Assembly: GCF_900106095.1 (NCBI RefSeq)
Contig: NZ_FNUD01000002.1
Coordinates: forward strand, 4,733,501-4,797,500
DNA from: Pseudomonas deceptionensis
GTDB taxonomy: Bacteria; Pseudomonadota; Gammaproteobacteria; Pseudomonadales; Pseudomonadaceae
Reading direction: 5' to 3'
DNA length: 64,000 bases
The translations under genes and the position numbers were made by a program. Shown piece by piece: positions 38,177 through 48,809 of the stretch. The number at the start of each line of letters is the position of its first letter. Positions within the stretch are counted from its first letter, which is position 1. Below the pieces are notes generated by a model, which was given only the letters and a program-made list of their open reading frames with translations, ran no database searches and had not been told where the DNA came from.

Positions 38177-38277
38177 GTAGCCGCTGCCGAAGGCTGCGAT
38201 GGGCTGCGTAGCGGCCCTGCTTTCGGTTTGACTGCAAAGGCCCTGCGGGCCTTATCGCAGCCTGCGGCAGCGGCTAC
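38177..38277. repeat. REP pair, family B, between gcvP and sdaA
   Basis: Arms TGTAGCCGCTGCCGAAGGCTGCGA and the inverse ending CGCAGCCTGCGGCAGCGGCTACA (23-24 bases each, few mismatches) surround a variable centre. It occupies the place where P. aeruginosa has glyA2. Confidence 0.85.
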
Positions 38278-38318
38278 AGATGGTTTGCCATCCACCTAAT
38301 AAGAAACCGGAGAACCCT

Positions 38319-39695
<1,377 letters not shown>

Positions 39696-39712
39696 TTTTT
39701 AAGGAGTCACCA

Positions 39713-40837
39713 ATGTCCACCGAACAACTGCTTAAAACCCCGCTGCACGCGCTGCACATTGAGCTCGGTGCACGCATGGTGCCATTCGCCGGGTATGACA
39801 TGCCCGTGCAGTACCCGCTGGGGGTAATGAAAGAACACCAGCACACCCGCGAGCAGGCCGGGTTGTTCGATGTCTCGCACATGGGCCAGATCCGCCTGAT
39901 CGGCGCTGATGCGGCCAAGGCACTGGAAGCCCTGGTGCCGGTAGACATCATCGATCTGCCTGTCGGCATGCAGCGCTATGCCATGTTCACCAACGAACAA
40001 GGCGGCATCCTCGATGACCTGATGGTCGCCAACCTGGGTAATGACGAGCTGTTCCTGGTGGTTAACGCCGCCTGCAAGGACCAGGACCTGGCGCATCTGC
40101 GCAAACACCTGGGCGAGCACTGCCAGATCCAGCCGTTGTTCGAAGAACGCGCTCTGCTCGCCCTGCAAGGCCCGGCAGCCGTTAACGTGCTGCAGCGCCT
40201 GGCGCCAGACGTCGCAAAAATGACCTTCATGCAATTTGCCCCGGTGACCCTGCTGGGCGCGGAATGCTACGTCAGCCGCTCCGGCTACACCGGCGAAGAC
40301 GGTTTTGAAATATCGGTACCGGCCGATCGCGCCGAAGAGCTGGCACGTCGCCTGCTGGCTGAGCCTGAAGTACAGGCCATCGGTCTGGGCGCACGCGACT
40401 CACTGCGCCTGGAAGCCGGCCTGTGCCTGTACGGCCATGACATGAACGACACCACCACGCCGATTGAAGCCAGCCTGCTCTGGGCCATCTCCAAGGCCCG
40501 TCGCGCAGACGGCGTGCGTGCCGGTGGTTTCCCAGGTGCCGAGACCCTCTTTGCCCAGCAGCAAAAGGGAGTGGCCCGCAAGCGCGTGGGGCTGCTGCCA
40601 CAGGAACGCACCCCGGTGCGCGAAGGCGCCGAGATTGTCGACGCCGACGGCACCGTGATTGGCACCGTGTGCAGCGGCGGCTTTGGGCCGACACTGGGCG
40701 CGCCGCTGGCAATGGGGTATCTGGATATTGCGTTCACACCCGTGGACTCTGAAGTCTGGGCCATCGTGCGTGGCAAGCGTGTACCCATGAAAGTTTCGAA
40801 GATGCCGTTTGTCCCGCAACGTTATTACAGAGGTTAA
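39713..40837 (+). CDS. gcvT: Aminomethyltransferase, glycine cleavage T protein
   Basis: A 374-residue enzyme that transfers the methylene group from GcvH to tetrahydrofolate and releases ammonia. AAGGAG box before ATG at 39713. Motifs: [56 protein letters not shown]. Last gene of the gcv operon, 17 bases after sdaA. Confidence 0.96.
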   Translation: MSTEQLLKTPLHALHIELGARMVPFAGYDMPVQYPLGVMKEHQHTREQAGLFDVSHMGQIRLIGADAAKALEALVPVDIIDLPVGMQRYAMFTNEQGGILDDLMVANLGNDELFLVVNAACKDQDLAHLRKHLGEHCQIQPLFEERALLALQGPAAVNVLQRLAPDVAKMTFMQFAPVTLLGAECYVSRSGYTGEDGFEISVPADRAEELARRLLAEPEVQAIGLGARDSLRLEAGLCLYGHDMNDTTTPIEASLLWAISKARRADGVRAGGFPGAETLFAQQQKGVARKRVGLLPQERTPVREGAEIVDADGTVIGTVCSGGFGPTLGAPLAMGYLDIAFTPVDSEVWAIVRGKRVPMKVSKMPFVPQRYYRG

Positions 40838-40851
40838 GTCCTCCCCTAACA

Positions 40852-40889
40852 CAGTTGCATGCCCCTCACACTTTCAGGGCATGCAACTG
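40852..40889 (+). terminator. Hairpin ending the gcv operon
   Basis: CAGTTGCATGCCC (40852-40864) and GGGCATGCAACTG (40877-40889) make a perfect 13-bp stem with a 12-base loop, 14 bases after the gcvT stop. The T-run is absent, so termination may need Rho or the hairpin may protect the 3' end. Confidence 0.55.
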
Positions 40890-41216
40890 CTGCAATAGCG
40901 CTTCAAGTTTCGATAGTAAAAGCACTGTTTAAACCACGAAAACAATTGAATACCCCTATGATTAACCGGCACTTAGAACTTCGCTGTCGCTGTTAATAAC
41001 CCGCTTTTGCGGGTTTATTCGGAGGGCTTGTTTTTTTAATTCCAGTTTCGTAGAGTTTGCCCACTGTGTTTGCATGGGTCGCTGGAATCGTGACCTGGGC
41101 AGTAGCTCTAAGTTCGCTACACCCGTTCTGCGTCTCTTACTTTCCTGCAACCCAGCACCAGTACTCTTTCATGTGAAAGAGGCTGTCATTAATTGTTAGC
41201 GTCAAGGAATTAAGAA
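40890..41216 (+). promoter_or_regulatory. Upstream region and leader of the cold-shock gene
   Basis: This stretch has a -10-like TATGAT at 40957, a small intrinsic terminator AACCCGC-tttt-GCGGGTT at 40998-41015, then about 200 bases leading to the cold-shock gene. The last part contains a perfect hairpin CTCTTTC-atgt-GAAAGAG at 41164-41181, as expected of a structured cold-shock leader. Whether the first part gives a separate short RNA is not known. Confidence 0.45.
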
Positions 41217-41429
41217 ATGTCCCAACGTCAGAGCGGTACCGTAAAGTGGTTTAACGACGAGAAGGGGTTTGGTTTCATCACCCCGGAAAGCGGTCCGGAC
41301 CTGTTTGTGCACTTCCGTGCCATTCAGGGCAACGGCTTCAAAAGCTTGAAGGAAGGCCAGAAAGTGACCTTCATCTCAGTACAGGGCCAAAAAGGCCTGC
41401 AAGCTGACGAAGTTCAAGCAGAAGCTTAA
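41217..41429 (+). CDS. Cold-shock protein, CspA family
   Basis: A 70-residue single cold-shock domain that binds single-stranded RNA/DNA. RNP1 KGFGFI (with [17 protein letters not shown]) and RNP2 DLFVHF are intact. AAGGA box before the ATG; a strong terminator follows, so the gene is monocistronic with a long leader. Close to CapB/CspA of Pseudomonas. Confidence 0.96.
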   Translation: MSQRQSGTVKWFNDEKGFGFITPESGPDLFVHFRAIQGNGFKSLKEGQKVTFISVQGQKGLQADEVQAEA

Positions 41430-41439
41430 TCTCGTACAG

Positions 41440-41474
41440 AAAAGCCTCTGATGGTGACATCAGAGGCTTTTTTA
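41440..41474 (+). terminator. Intrinsic terminator of the cold-shock gene
   Basis: AAAAGCCTCTGATG (41440-41453), loop gtga, CATCAGAGGCTTTT and a further T-run: a canonical rho-independent terminator 11 bases after the stop codon. Confidence 0.93.
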
Positions 41475-41521
41475 TGGCTGTAATTCCGTAAGATGGCGTT
41501 TTTCCTTCACGAGACCCTGCC

Positions 41522-42010
41522 ATGTCGAAACAACCACTTAGCCCTCAAGGTGATTTTCCCGCCGTTGGCCTGGGGCGCCGCCTGGCAGCCATGTTCTATG
41601 ACTTTCTGCTGTGTACCGCCCTGCTGATCGTCACCACGTTCATCTACAAGCTGATCATGATGAGCGTTATCGGCGAAGCCAAAATGAGGGCACTGTCTGA
41701 AGCCGGCGCCCTGGATGGCGACCCGCTGCTTTCAACCATTCTGTTTTTTGTACTGTTCGGCTTCTTTGCCAAATTCTGGACCCACTCCGGGCAAACCCTG
41801 GGCATGCAGGTATGGGGCATACGCGTGCAGAACGCTGACGGTACGGCCATCAGCCTGTGGCAAGCCCTGCTGCGTTTTATCGTCTCCATCGGCTCATGGC
41901 TGTGCCTGGGGCTGGGGTTTATATGGTCAATCTTCGACAAGCAAAACCGTACTTGGCATGACATGTATTCCAACAGCCAGTTGGTGCGCATTCCTAAACC
42001 CAAGAAATAA
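41522..42010 (+). CDS. RDD family membrane protein
   Basis: A 162-residue protein with the RDD signature: LGRRLAAMFYDFLL at the first helix, a central helix ILFFVLFGFFAKFWTHSGQTLGMQVWGIRVQN, then LRFIVSIGSWLCLGLGFIWSIFDKQNRTWHD. Three membrane segments. Some RDD proteins are proposed to move ions or small molecules; no specific role can be read here. It is convergent with mucD. Confidence 0.9.
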   Translation: MSKQPLSPQGDFPAVGLGRRLAAMFYDFLLCTALLIVTTFIYKLIMMSVIGEAKMRALSEAGALDGDPLLSTILFFVLFGFFAKFWTHSGQTLGMQVWGIRVQNADGTAISLWQALLRFIVSIGSWLCLGLGFIWSIFDKQNRTWHDMYSNSQLVRIPKPKK

Positions 42011-42039
42011 AAAAAGCCCGTATCTCTCGATACGGGCTT
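42011..42039 (-). terminator. Terminator downstream of mucD, shared with the RDD gene
   Basis: AAGCCCGTATC (42014-42024) and GATACGGGCTT (42029-42039) form an 11-bp stem. The A-run at 42008-42015 becomes a T-run on the minus strand, so it terminates mucD transcripts strongly; in the plus direction it has no T-run and acts weakly for the RDD gene. Confidence 0.85.
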
Positions 42040-42060
42040 GGTGATAACGGTCAGCTCCTT

Positions 42061-42087
42061 GTGGGAGCGAGCCTGCTCGCTCCCACC
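42061..42087. repeat. Single compact REP, family A
   Basis: GTGGGAGCGA-GCCTGC-TCGCTCCCAC forms one tight palindrome between mucD and its terminator. Confidence 0.8.
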
Positions 42088-42100
42088 CAGGTCAGCCTTC

Positions 42101-43522
42101 TTACTCAGCCAGCTTGAAGGTAATGAAGCTGGCACGCCCCTGACGCAGAACCCGCATGGACACCGAACGGTTCTTCGGCAATGCCTTGGCAATTTCAGTG
42201 AACTGCTTGCCGTTGGTAATCGCCTGGTTGTTCAGGTGAGTAATCACGTCGCCTGGTTGCAGACCTATCAGGGCAGCCGGGCCGTCCTGAACGTCAGTGA
42301 TGATCACGCCACCCTTGATGTCGTTGGCTTTCTTCTGCTCTTCGCTCAAGTCCGCCACGGACACGCCCAAGCGATTGCTGCTTTGCTCGGCGCCGGTAGG
42401 TGAAGACATCTCTTTCCCTTCATCAGGGATAGCGCCTACGGTCAGTTCCAGGTTTTGGCGCTTACCGTTGCGAATCACTTCAAGCGTCGCTTTGCTGCCG
42501 GCCTTGAGTGCGCCCACCAGATGCGGCAAATCTGCCGACATGACGATCGGCTGACCATTCATGCTCAGAATCACGTCACCGACTTGCAGGCCGCCCTTGG
42601 CAGCAGGACCGTCATCGAGCACCTGAGCCACCAGCGCACCGGCTGGCTTGTCCAGACCGAACGATTCGGCCAGGTCCTTGTTGACCTCTTGAATCACGAC
42701 ACCCAACCAGCCACGGCTGACTTTGCCGCCAGCCTTGAGCTGATTGGCAACGTCCATCGCCACATCGATAGGGATCGCGAAGGACACGCCCATAAACCCG
42801 CCCGAGCGGGTATAGATTTGCGAGTTGATGCCAACCACTTCACCGGCCAGGTTGAACAGCGGGCCACCCGAGTTACCCGGGTTGATCGGCACGTCAGTCT
42901 GGATAAACGGCACGTAGCTTTCATTTGGCAGGCTGCGACCGATGGCACTGATGATGCCCTGGGTCACGGTGTGGTCAAAGCCAAACGGTGAACCGATAGC
43001 AACCACCCACTGGCCGGCCTTGAGGTCCTGGGACTTGCCCAGTTTCAGGACAGGCAGGTTTTTGCCTTCGATTTTCAGCAATGCAACGTCGGAACGTGGG
43101 TCCGTACCCACCAGCTTGGCTTTCATTTCGCTGCGATCGGACAGGCGCACGATGATTTCATCTGCATCTGCGACCACGTGGTTATTGGTCAGGATGTAGC
43201 CATCGGGCGAGATGATGAAGCCCGACCCGAGGGACTGGGCCTCACGCTGACGACCACCTTTGCCACTGGGTGGCATGCTGCGTTCAAAGAAGTCCCGCAG
43301 ACCCGGCGGCAAGCCTTCCAGGTCGGGCATTTGCCCCATGCTTGAGACGCGGCGCTCCGGCAACTTTTGCGTGGTGCTGATATTCACTACGGCTGGCGAG
43401 GCTTGTTCGACCAATTGCGTGAAGTCAGGCAACTGCGCTTCAGCCATGACAGGTACTGCCTGCCCGAGCATCAGCACCGCTGCAAAAATGGGTAAATAAG
43501 ATTTCAATCGAGGCATCGACAT
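42101..43522 (-). CDS. mucD: Periplasmic serine protease, DegP/HtrA type
   Basis: A 473-residue periplasmic protease and quality-control factor that restrains AlgU-dependent envelope stress and alginate production. Signal peptide (about 1-27, PVMA before EAQLP); trypsin-like domain with His in TNNHVVADADE, Asp in DPRSDVALLKI and Ser in GNSGGPLFN; two PDZ domains (from about 265 and 375). It lies 180 bases after mucB with no mucC between; a separate promoter is possible in that spacer. Confidence 0.95.
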   Translation of the reverse strand: MSMPRLKSYLPIFAAVLMLGQAVPVMAEAQLPDFTQLVEQASPAVVNISTTQKLPERRVSSMGQMPDLEGLPPGLRDFFERSMPPSGKGGRQREAQSLGSGFIISPDGYILTNNHVVADADEIIVRLSDRSEMKAKLVGTDPRSDVALLKIEGKNLPVLKLGKSQDLKAGQWVVAIGSPFGFDHTVTQGIISAIGRSLPNESYVPFIQTDVPINPGNSGGPLFNLAGEVVGINSQIYTRSGGFMGVSFAIPIDVAMDVANQLKAGGKVSRGWLGVVIQEVNKDLAESFGLDKPAGALVAQVLDDGPAAKGGLQVGDVILSMNGQPIVMSADLPHLVGALKAGSKATLEVIRNGKRQNLELTVGAIPDEGKEMSSPTGAEQSSNRLGVSVADLSEEQKKANDIKGGVIITDVQDGPAALIGLQPGDVITHLNNQAITNGKQFTEIAKALPKNRSVSMRVLRQGRASFITFKLAE

Positions 43523-43702
43523 ACAGCTCCCGTTAATAACAGCAGAGTTAAGCGACAGGCACCAAAAACCAAGCCCAGAGCATAGACCGTTTTTTTAGGT
43601 ACCGAAAAACAAACAAGGCCAAAGCCCTTGAGGGCTTTGACCTTTATGAAAAGATAAAAAATTGGCAAACCGGAAATTGTTACCTGCCATGTCACCGCTT
43701 CC

Positions 43703-44665
43703 CTAGGGCTTGGCCTCGGCGTCGGCTTTACCGACACGCATTGAAAGCGCAATCCGTTCAGCGGTTCCCATGGGGATCTCGCCCACCACCGTAGCCATCA
43801 TGTCGCCCTGCGGGGTGGTCAGATGCCGAGAGACGGCAACGGTAGGCCCCAGCTGTACACGGGCATCAGGCGCTGCCGAACCCTGCAAGGGTTCAAGAAA
43901 GACCGAGAAACGCGTCAAACCATCGTCGAACAGCAGACTGGTGACTTCAGCCTTGGTCTTGGGATCAATACGCACGGTGCTGCTGATCTGCTCAAAACCT
44001 GGTGGCAGCCAGTCGGAATGCCAGACATGGGCTGTCTTGATCTCAGAGGACGCCGCATCAGCCGTAGCGATGGGGCGGCATTGACCTGCGGGCTTGAGCT
44101 CGCTGTCATCAGGAGGCGTCGTTTCAATGCTTATGAACTGAAAACGCTCAAGCAACTGACCTTTGTCATTGAGCAGCAATGACTTGAGGGGCAAACCGGT
44201 TTCACGGTCCAGATACAGTTCAAACCCGTAGCGGTGCTGATCACGCGGGGCAAGCGAAATCACTGCTACCGGTCGACCTGCAACCCTTGAGTCGCCTGCC
44301 TTTGTGACCGCATACCAGTCATTAAGCTTCTGGGGATCGAGCTGCCTTGCCGCCATGGCGGTGACATCTCCAGCACCCGAAATCAACTTGCCAGTGACAC
44401 ACTCAACGCGCCCATCGGAACGAATGACCTCTTGAGCCGCGCCATCAAGCTGCAGCAAGCGTTCACGAACTTTCCCGTCCTGCACAAGGTGCCAGACGCT
44501 GTGGGTAGAGAAACTACCGTTGCGCTCGTAAACGAAAGTGCCCTGATAGCTTTGCTGTTGCTCGGCCTGCCCAAGACGATCAAGCCAGTTACGGGCTTCA
44601 TCGGCGTGTGCAGGGGCAACAAACCAGCCACTGAGTACAAGAGGTAACAGGGGTAGGACGCGCAT
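43703..44665 (-). CDS. mucB: Periplasmic regulator MucB (RseB homologue)
   Basis: A 320-residue protein with a signal peptide (MRVLPLLPLVLSGWFVAPAHA) and the MucB/RseB lipid-binding-like fold (LGQAEQQQSYQGTFVYERNGSFSTHSVWHL). It shields the periplasmic part of MucA from cleavage, so it restrains AlgU. Its start lies 8 bases after the mucA stop. Confidence 0.94.
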   Translation of the reverse strand: MRVLPLLPLVLSGWFVAPAHADEARNWLDRLGQAEQQQSYQGTFVYERNGSFSTHSVWHLVQDGKVRERLLQLDGAAQEVIRSDGRVECVTGKLISGAGDVTAMAARQLDPQKLNDWYAVTKAGDSRVAGRPVAVISLAPRDQHRYGFELYLDRETGLPLKSLLLNDKGQLLERFQFISIETTPPDDSELKPAGQCRPIATADAASSEIKTAHVWHSDWLPPGFEQISSTVRIDPKTKAEVTSLLFDDGLTRFSVFLEPLQGSAAPDARVQLGPTVAVSRHLTTPQGDMMATVVGEIPMGTAERIALSMRVGKADAEAKP

Positions 44666-44673
44666 GATGGTCC

Positions 44674-45264
44674 TTAACGGTTTTCCAGGCTGGCTGCACG
44701 GGCATACGGCAGAGGGCTTTGAGCACCTTTCAACGCCGCTTGCTGTGCGTGCTGGCGCAGGTAACCTGGCAGACGCTGATCTTGCCAGCCGGGCTGACCT
44801 TGCAGAACACCGTTAGCCATCGGGCCAGTGGCCGGATCGGAGCTTTCGCTGTAGTTGGCCAGTACCGCAGGGCCTTTGACCATCGGAGCACTCAGGCTCT
44901 GCTGGCTATCTTGCTGCGCAAGCTGGGCACCCACGATGTCATCCTGGTTGTACAGCCTTACACCCGCCAGAACAGCAACGGTGACCGACGCGGCAACCGC
45001 CAGGCGGCCAATGCTGCGCCACGGGCCACGGACGACCTTGGCAGGGGTTTGCTCTTCGGCCAGCGCGGCCGACACTGCAGATGCAATATCCAGGCGCGGA
45101 ATCAGCAAATCCTTGTGCATCACAGCACGTGCCACTTGGTAACGGGACCAGGTATCACGTGTCTGTGTGTCGTCAAAGGCATTCAATACCCGACGTAGTT
45201 CCAGTTCGTCCGCTTCGTTATCCATCACTGCGGACAGCGATTCCTGCAGGGCTTCACGACTCAT
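44674..45264 (-). CDS. mucA: Anti-sigma factor MucA
   Basis: A 196-residue inner-membrane anti-sigma factor. The cytoplasmic AlgU-binding part is MSREALQESLSAVMDNEADELELRRVLNAF, one membrane helix sits near residues 85-103 (SIGRLAVAASVTVAVLAGVRL), and the periplasmic tail is complete. No truncating mutation of the kind that makes strains mucoid is seen. Second gene of algU-mucA-mucB. Confidence 0.94.
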   Translation of the reverse strand: MSREALQESLSAVMDNEADELELRRVLNAFDDTQTRDTWSRYQVARAVMHKDLLIPRLDIASAVSAALAEEQTPAKVVRGPWRSIGRLAVAASVTVAVLAGVRLYNQDDIVGAQLAQQDSQQSLSAPMVKGPAVLANYSESSDPATGPMANGVLQGQPGWQDQRLPGYLRQHAQQAALKGAQSPLPYARAASLENR

Positions 45265-45296
45265 GGCGGTTCCTCTCTTTGGCTGTCGCCGCTGTC

Positions 45297-45878
45297 TCAG
45301 TTTTCCTGCAACAACGGCTGCAGGGCTTTATCAATGGCTTCCCGAGCCCGGAAAATCCGGGAGCGCACGGTACCCACCGGACATTGCATGACGCTCGCAA
45401 TATCCTCATAACTCAGACCATCAAATTCACGTAAAGTTAACGCCGTTCGCAAATCTTCTGGCAGCAGCTGAATGGTGCGATGTACGGTGCTCTCGATCTC
45501 GTCGCGAAGCAGCGCACGCTCAGGCGACTCAAGATCTTTCAGACCGTGATCACCATCGTAAAACTCAGCGTCTTCTGAACTCACATCACTATCAGGCGGA
45601 CGTCGACCCCGTGACACCAGATAGTTTTTCGCCGTATTGATGGCGATGCGGTACAGCCATGTATAAAAGGCGCTGTCGCCGCGAAAATTACCGAGTGCCC
45701 TGTAAGCCTTGATAAAGGCTTCTTGAGCAACGTCCTGTGCTTCATGGGTGTCGTGCACAAAACGCACGATCAACCCGAGAATTTTGTGTTGATACTTCAA
45801 CACGAGCAGATCGAATGCGCGCTTATCGCCACGCTGTACGCGCTCGACCAGCTGCTGATCCTCTTCCTGGGCTAGCAT
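45297..45878 (-). CDS. algU: Extracytoplasmic stress sigma factor AlgU (RpoE)
   Basis: A 193-residue ECF sigma factor controlling envelope stress genes and alginate synthesis. Region 2 (FDLLVLKYQHKILGLIVRFVHDTHEAQDVAQEAFIKAYRAL) and region 4 (LPEDLRTALTLREFDGLSYEDIASVMQCPVGTVRSRIFRAREAI) are near identical to the P. aeruginosa protein as I remember it. A candidate AlgU-type promoter lies about 255 bases upstream, consistent with autoregulation. Confidence 0.96.
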   Translation of the reverse strand: MLAQEEDQQLVERVQRGDKRAFDLLVLKYQHKILGLIVRFVHDTHEAQDVAQEAFIKAYRALGNFRGDSAFYTWLYRIAINTAKNYLVSRGRRPPDSDVSSEDAEFYDGDHGLKDLESPERALLRDEIESTVHRTIQLLPEDLRTALTLREFDGLSYEDIASVMQCPVGTVRSRIFRAREAIDKALQPLLQEN

Positions 45879-46392
45879 GAATACTCCTCATATGACCGGG
45901 AGGAAGATTGCTTTGCTAATTGATCAGGCTTGCAAACATAGACTCGGGCTTTGCGCAAAAGTTCTCTCCCCCCTGGCAAGTTTCCTGCGCGCTCGGATTT
46001 GGCACGCACGAAAACGCAGCTCGGGCCTGGCCGGCTGCGTCGATAATCTTGTCGCCAAATTCTGCAGTCGAGTCGAAAACCAACCCCGCATCAAACTGGA
46101 CGCCGTTCCCCTGCATCAAGGGCAACCCTCTATGGAACGCTGAGCCGTACGAAAAGTTCAAATGTTTCGTTCGAAGCATCCCCAGCGCTATCACGAAGGC
46201 TGATCAAGGTTCGAGTCTCTCCCGAGCCCTGACGCCCCTTGCAGATTAATTGTGCAAATCGACATGCAGACCCATCAAGTCTGAGGCACACTTCATGCCC
46301 GCTGTAATTTCACAATGCCATAAAGGCCCGGCCATTGTGCCGATCCCCCCCTCTATATACTAGTGGGCGCTTTTTTTGCGGATGTCAGAAGA
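45879..46392. other. algU/nadB divergent spacer with long algU leader
   Basis: A 514-base region with short open frames on both strands but no gene I can support. It contains the candidate AlgU promoter near 46132-46159 (minus strand) and a possible sigma-70 promoter for nadB on plus (TATACT at 46356-46361, weak -35 TTGTGC at 46335). The algU transcript would thus have a leader of about 240 bases. Confidence 0.5.
46132..46159 (-). promoter_or_regulatory. AlgU-type promoter of algU
   Basis: On the minus strand GAACTT (46154-46159) is followed after 17 bases by TCCAT, near the AlgU/RpoE consensus GAACTT-N16/17-TCtgA. Confidence 0.65.
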
Positions 46393-48009
46393 ATGAGCCA
46401 ACATTTTCAACATGATGTGCTGGTGATTGGCAGCGGCGCTGCCGGTTTGAGCCTGGCGCTCACACTACCCGGCCACATGCGTATTGCGGTCCTCAGCAAG
46501 GGCGATCTGGCCAATGGCTCGACGTTCTGGGCACAGGGAGGCGTAGCTGCCGTGCTGGATGACACCGACACGGTGCAGTCCCACGTAGAAGACACCCTCA
46601 ATGCAGGCGGCGGCCTGTGCCATGAGGACGCGGTGCGGTTTACCGTGGAGCACAGCCGCGAAGCCATCCAGTGGCTGATCGACCAAGGCGTACCCTTCAC
46701 CCGCGATGATTGCGCCGACCCCGAGCAACCAGGCTTTGAATTTCACCTGACCCGTGAAGGCGGCCACAGCCATCGGCGCATCATCCATGCTGCTGATGCC
46801 ACCGGCGCGGCCATTTTCACGACATTGCTCGAACAGGCACGCAAGCGCCCCAACATCGAATTGCTTGAGCAACGGGTTGCCGTTGATCTGATTACCGAGC
46901 GCCGCCTGGGCCTGGAAGGCGATCGCTGCCTGGGCGCCTATGTGCTCAACCGCGCCACTGGCGAGGTCGACACCTACGGTTCGCGCTTCACCATTCTGGC
47001 TTCGGGCGGTGCTGCCAAGGTGTATCTGTACACCAGTAACCCGGATGGCGCCTGCGGCGATGGCATTGCAATGGCCTGGCGCTCTGGCTGCCGGGTAGCC
47101 AACCTGGAATTCAATCAGTTCCACCCCACCTGCCTGTACCACCCGCAGGCAAAGAGCTTTTTGATCACTGAAGCACTGCGGGGAGAAGGGGCACACCTCA
47201 AACTGCCCAACGGCGAGCGCTTCATGCATCGGTTCGACCCGCGTGGCGAGTTGGCCCCACGGGACATCGTTGCACGCGCCATCGACCATGAAATGAAGCG
47301 CCTGGGCATTGATTGCGTGTATCTGGATATCAGCCATGAATCCGATACGTTCATCAAAAGCCACTTCCCGACTGTCTATGAGCGCTGCCTTGGGTTTGGC
47401 ATCGACATCACCCAACAGGCGATCCCGGTGGTGCCGGCGGCGCACTACACCTGCGGCGGGGTGATGGTCGACGAACACGGCCGCACCGATGTGCCCGGCC
47501 TGTACGCCATTGGCGAAACCAGCTTCACCGGCCTGCACGGTGCCAACCGCATGGCCAGCAACTCTCTGCTGGAGTGCTTTGTGTACGCCAAATCGGCAGC
47601 GGCTGACATCCTCGCCCAACTGCCCGAAGTCGCTGCCCCCTTAGCCCTGCCGACCTGGGACGCCAGCCAGGTTACCGACTCGGATGAAGACGTGATCATC
47701 GCCCACAACTGGGATGAATTACGGCGATTCATGTGGGACTACGTGGGCATCGTACGCACCAACAAGCGCCTGCAACGCGCGCAACACCGGGTGCGCTTGC
47801 TGCTGGACGAGATTGATGAGTTTTATAGCAACTATAAAGTCAGCCGAGATCTGATCGAACTGCGCAACCTGGCACAGGTCGCCGAGTTAATGATTCGCAG
47901 CGCCATGGCGAGAAAGGAGTCACGGGGCCTGCACTACACGCTGGACTACCCAGAGATGCTGCCCGAAGCCCTGGACACTATTCTGGTGCCAGCCACCTGC
48001 GCCGGCTGA
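46393..48009 (+). CDS. nadB: L-aspartate oxidase
   Basis: A 538-residue flavoprotein that oxidises aspartate to iminoaspartate, the first step of NAD synthesis. FAD-binding [15 protein letters not shown] near residues 11-25, active-site segments [12 protein letters not shown] and [20 protein letters not shown], and [29 protein letters not shown] are present. The ATG at 46393 is preferred for length and N-terminal fit. Its last 32 bases overlap ygfX on the opposite strand. Adjacent to algU, as in other pseudomonads. Confidence 0.96.
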   Translation: MSQHFQHDVLVIGSGAAGLSLALTLPGHMRIAVLSKGDLANGSTFWAQGGVAAVLDDTDTVQSHVEDTLNAGGGLCHEDAVRFTVEHSREAIQWLIDQGVPFTRDDCADPEQPGFEFHLTREGGHSHRRIIHAADATGAAIFTTLLEQARKRPNIELLEQRVAVDLITERRLGLEGDRCLGAYVLNRATGEVDTYGSRFTILASGGAAKVYLYTSNPDGACGDGIAMAWRSGCRVANLEFNQFHPTCLYHPQAKSFLITEALRGEGAHLKLPNGERFMHRFDPRGELAPRDIVARAIDHEMKRLGIDCVYLDISHESDTFIKSHFPTVYERCLGFGIDITQQAIPVVPAAHYTCGGVMVDEHGRTDVPGLYAIGETSFTGLHGANRMASNSLLECFVYAKSAAADILAQLPEVAAPLALPTWDASQVTDSDEDVIIAHNWDELRRFMWDYVGIVRTNKRLQRAQHRVRLLLDEIDEFYSNYKVSRDLIELRNLAQVAELMIRSAMARKESRGLHYTLDYPEMLPEALDTILVPATCAG

Positions 48010-48430
48010 ACTTCAGGCGCACGCGCAAGCGCCGGTGCTGATCCGGCGACAGCGCGTCTGCGGGGATGCACACCGCCCGCACCCGCCATTCGTCGCGCAC
48101 ACGAAATCGCACAATCACCGCCCGCGGCAACGCCAGGCTGTCACGCCGCAACTGCACCGCCTGCCAACCCCTGCCACGACTCCACAACTGCCAGCCATCG
48201 GCATCGCACCGCAATCGGGTAACGGCACTTGGATGGGTCAAAAGAACATGACGTGGCAGCACCCAAAACCCGTGCCCCAGGCACAGCAGAATGCCGAGCA
48301 CGCGCGCCCAGACAGGGATTGAAAGAAGGCAGATTGAGATCAGCGCCAGTAGCTGGGCTGCAAGATACGCCGCCAGCAACTGCCCTGAGGCATGCCAGCG
48401 GCACTCGAAACTGTTACTTGGGCTGGACAC
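47978..48430 (-). CDS. YgfX-family membrane protein
   Basis: A 150-residue protein with two adjacent hydrophobic segments (residues about 17-60) and a basic C-terminal part, as in YgfX/CptA. It starts with GTG and overlaps sdhE by 17 bases, the usual ygfX-sdhE pairing. In E. coli it has been described as an inhibitor of cytoskeletal proteins paired with SdhE (CptAB), a role now disputed. Confidence 0.82.
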   Translation of the reverse strand: MSSPSNSFECRWHASGQLLAAYLAAQLLALISICLLSIPVWARVLGILLCLGHGFWVLPRHVLLTHPSAVTRLRCDADGWQLWSRGRGWQAVQLRRDSLALPRAVIVRFRVRDEWRVRAVCIPADALSPDQHRRLRVRLKFSRRRWLAPE

Positions 48431-48668
48431 GATCCAGGATCATGCGAACCATGCGCTGCAGCTCCGGGTCCTCGGATTCGGCGCGCTCCATGAACCAGCC
48501 GAACATGTCCTGATCTTCGCATTCCAGCAGCTTGCGATAGCAATCGCGGTCTACGTCATTCAGGGTGGCGTACACTTCCTTGACGAAAGGCACCAGCAAT
48601 ACGTCAAGTTCAAGCATGCCGCGACGGCTGTGCCAGTAGAGACGATTGAGTTCAACATTTTCGACCAT
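48414..48668 (-). CDS. sdhE: FAD assembly factor SdhE (YgfY)
   Basis: An 84-residue helical protein needed to attach FAD to succinate dehydrogenase. The invariant RGMLELD motif (in [15 protein letters not shown]) is present. ATG at 48668 has a GAGGAG box; the open frame upstream is not coding. Divergent from ygfZ, an arrangement conserved widely in gammaproteobacteria. Confidence 0.94.
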   Translation of the reverse strand: MVENVELNRLYWHSRRGMLELDVLLVPFVKEVYATLNDVDRDCYRKLLECEDQDMFGWFMERAESEDPELQRMVRMILDRVQPK

Positions 48669-48809
48669 GGAACGCTCCTCAAATAGAGCGCAAGTATACA
48701 GGCCGATCCGCCATAGAACACTCGGCTTTGGTCTCGATCCTTTGCGAACTACCCATTTGCAAGGCGCACCTCTATGATGTGTACCAGACTTATTTACCTG
48801 CGATGACCC

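Noticed and set aside
35275..38295. Open frame of about 1000 codons opposite gcvP
   Set aside because: gcvP is unmistakable on the plus strand; the antisense frame is a by-product of its codon use and its composition is not protein-like.
44674..45264. Mucoid-type mucA mutation
   Set aside because: The reading frame is complete with membrane helix and periplasmic tail.
45916..46194. 92-codon minus-strand frame upstream of algU
   Set aside because: It spans the candidate AlgU promoter and has no good ribosome site.
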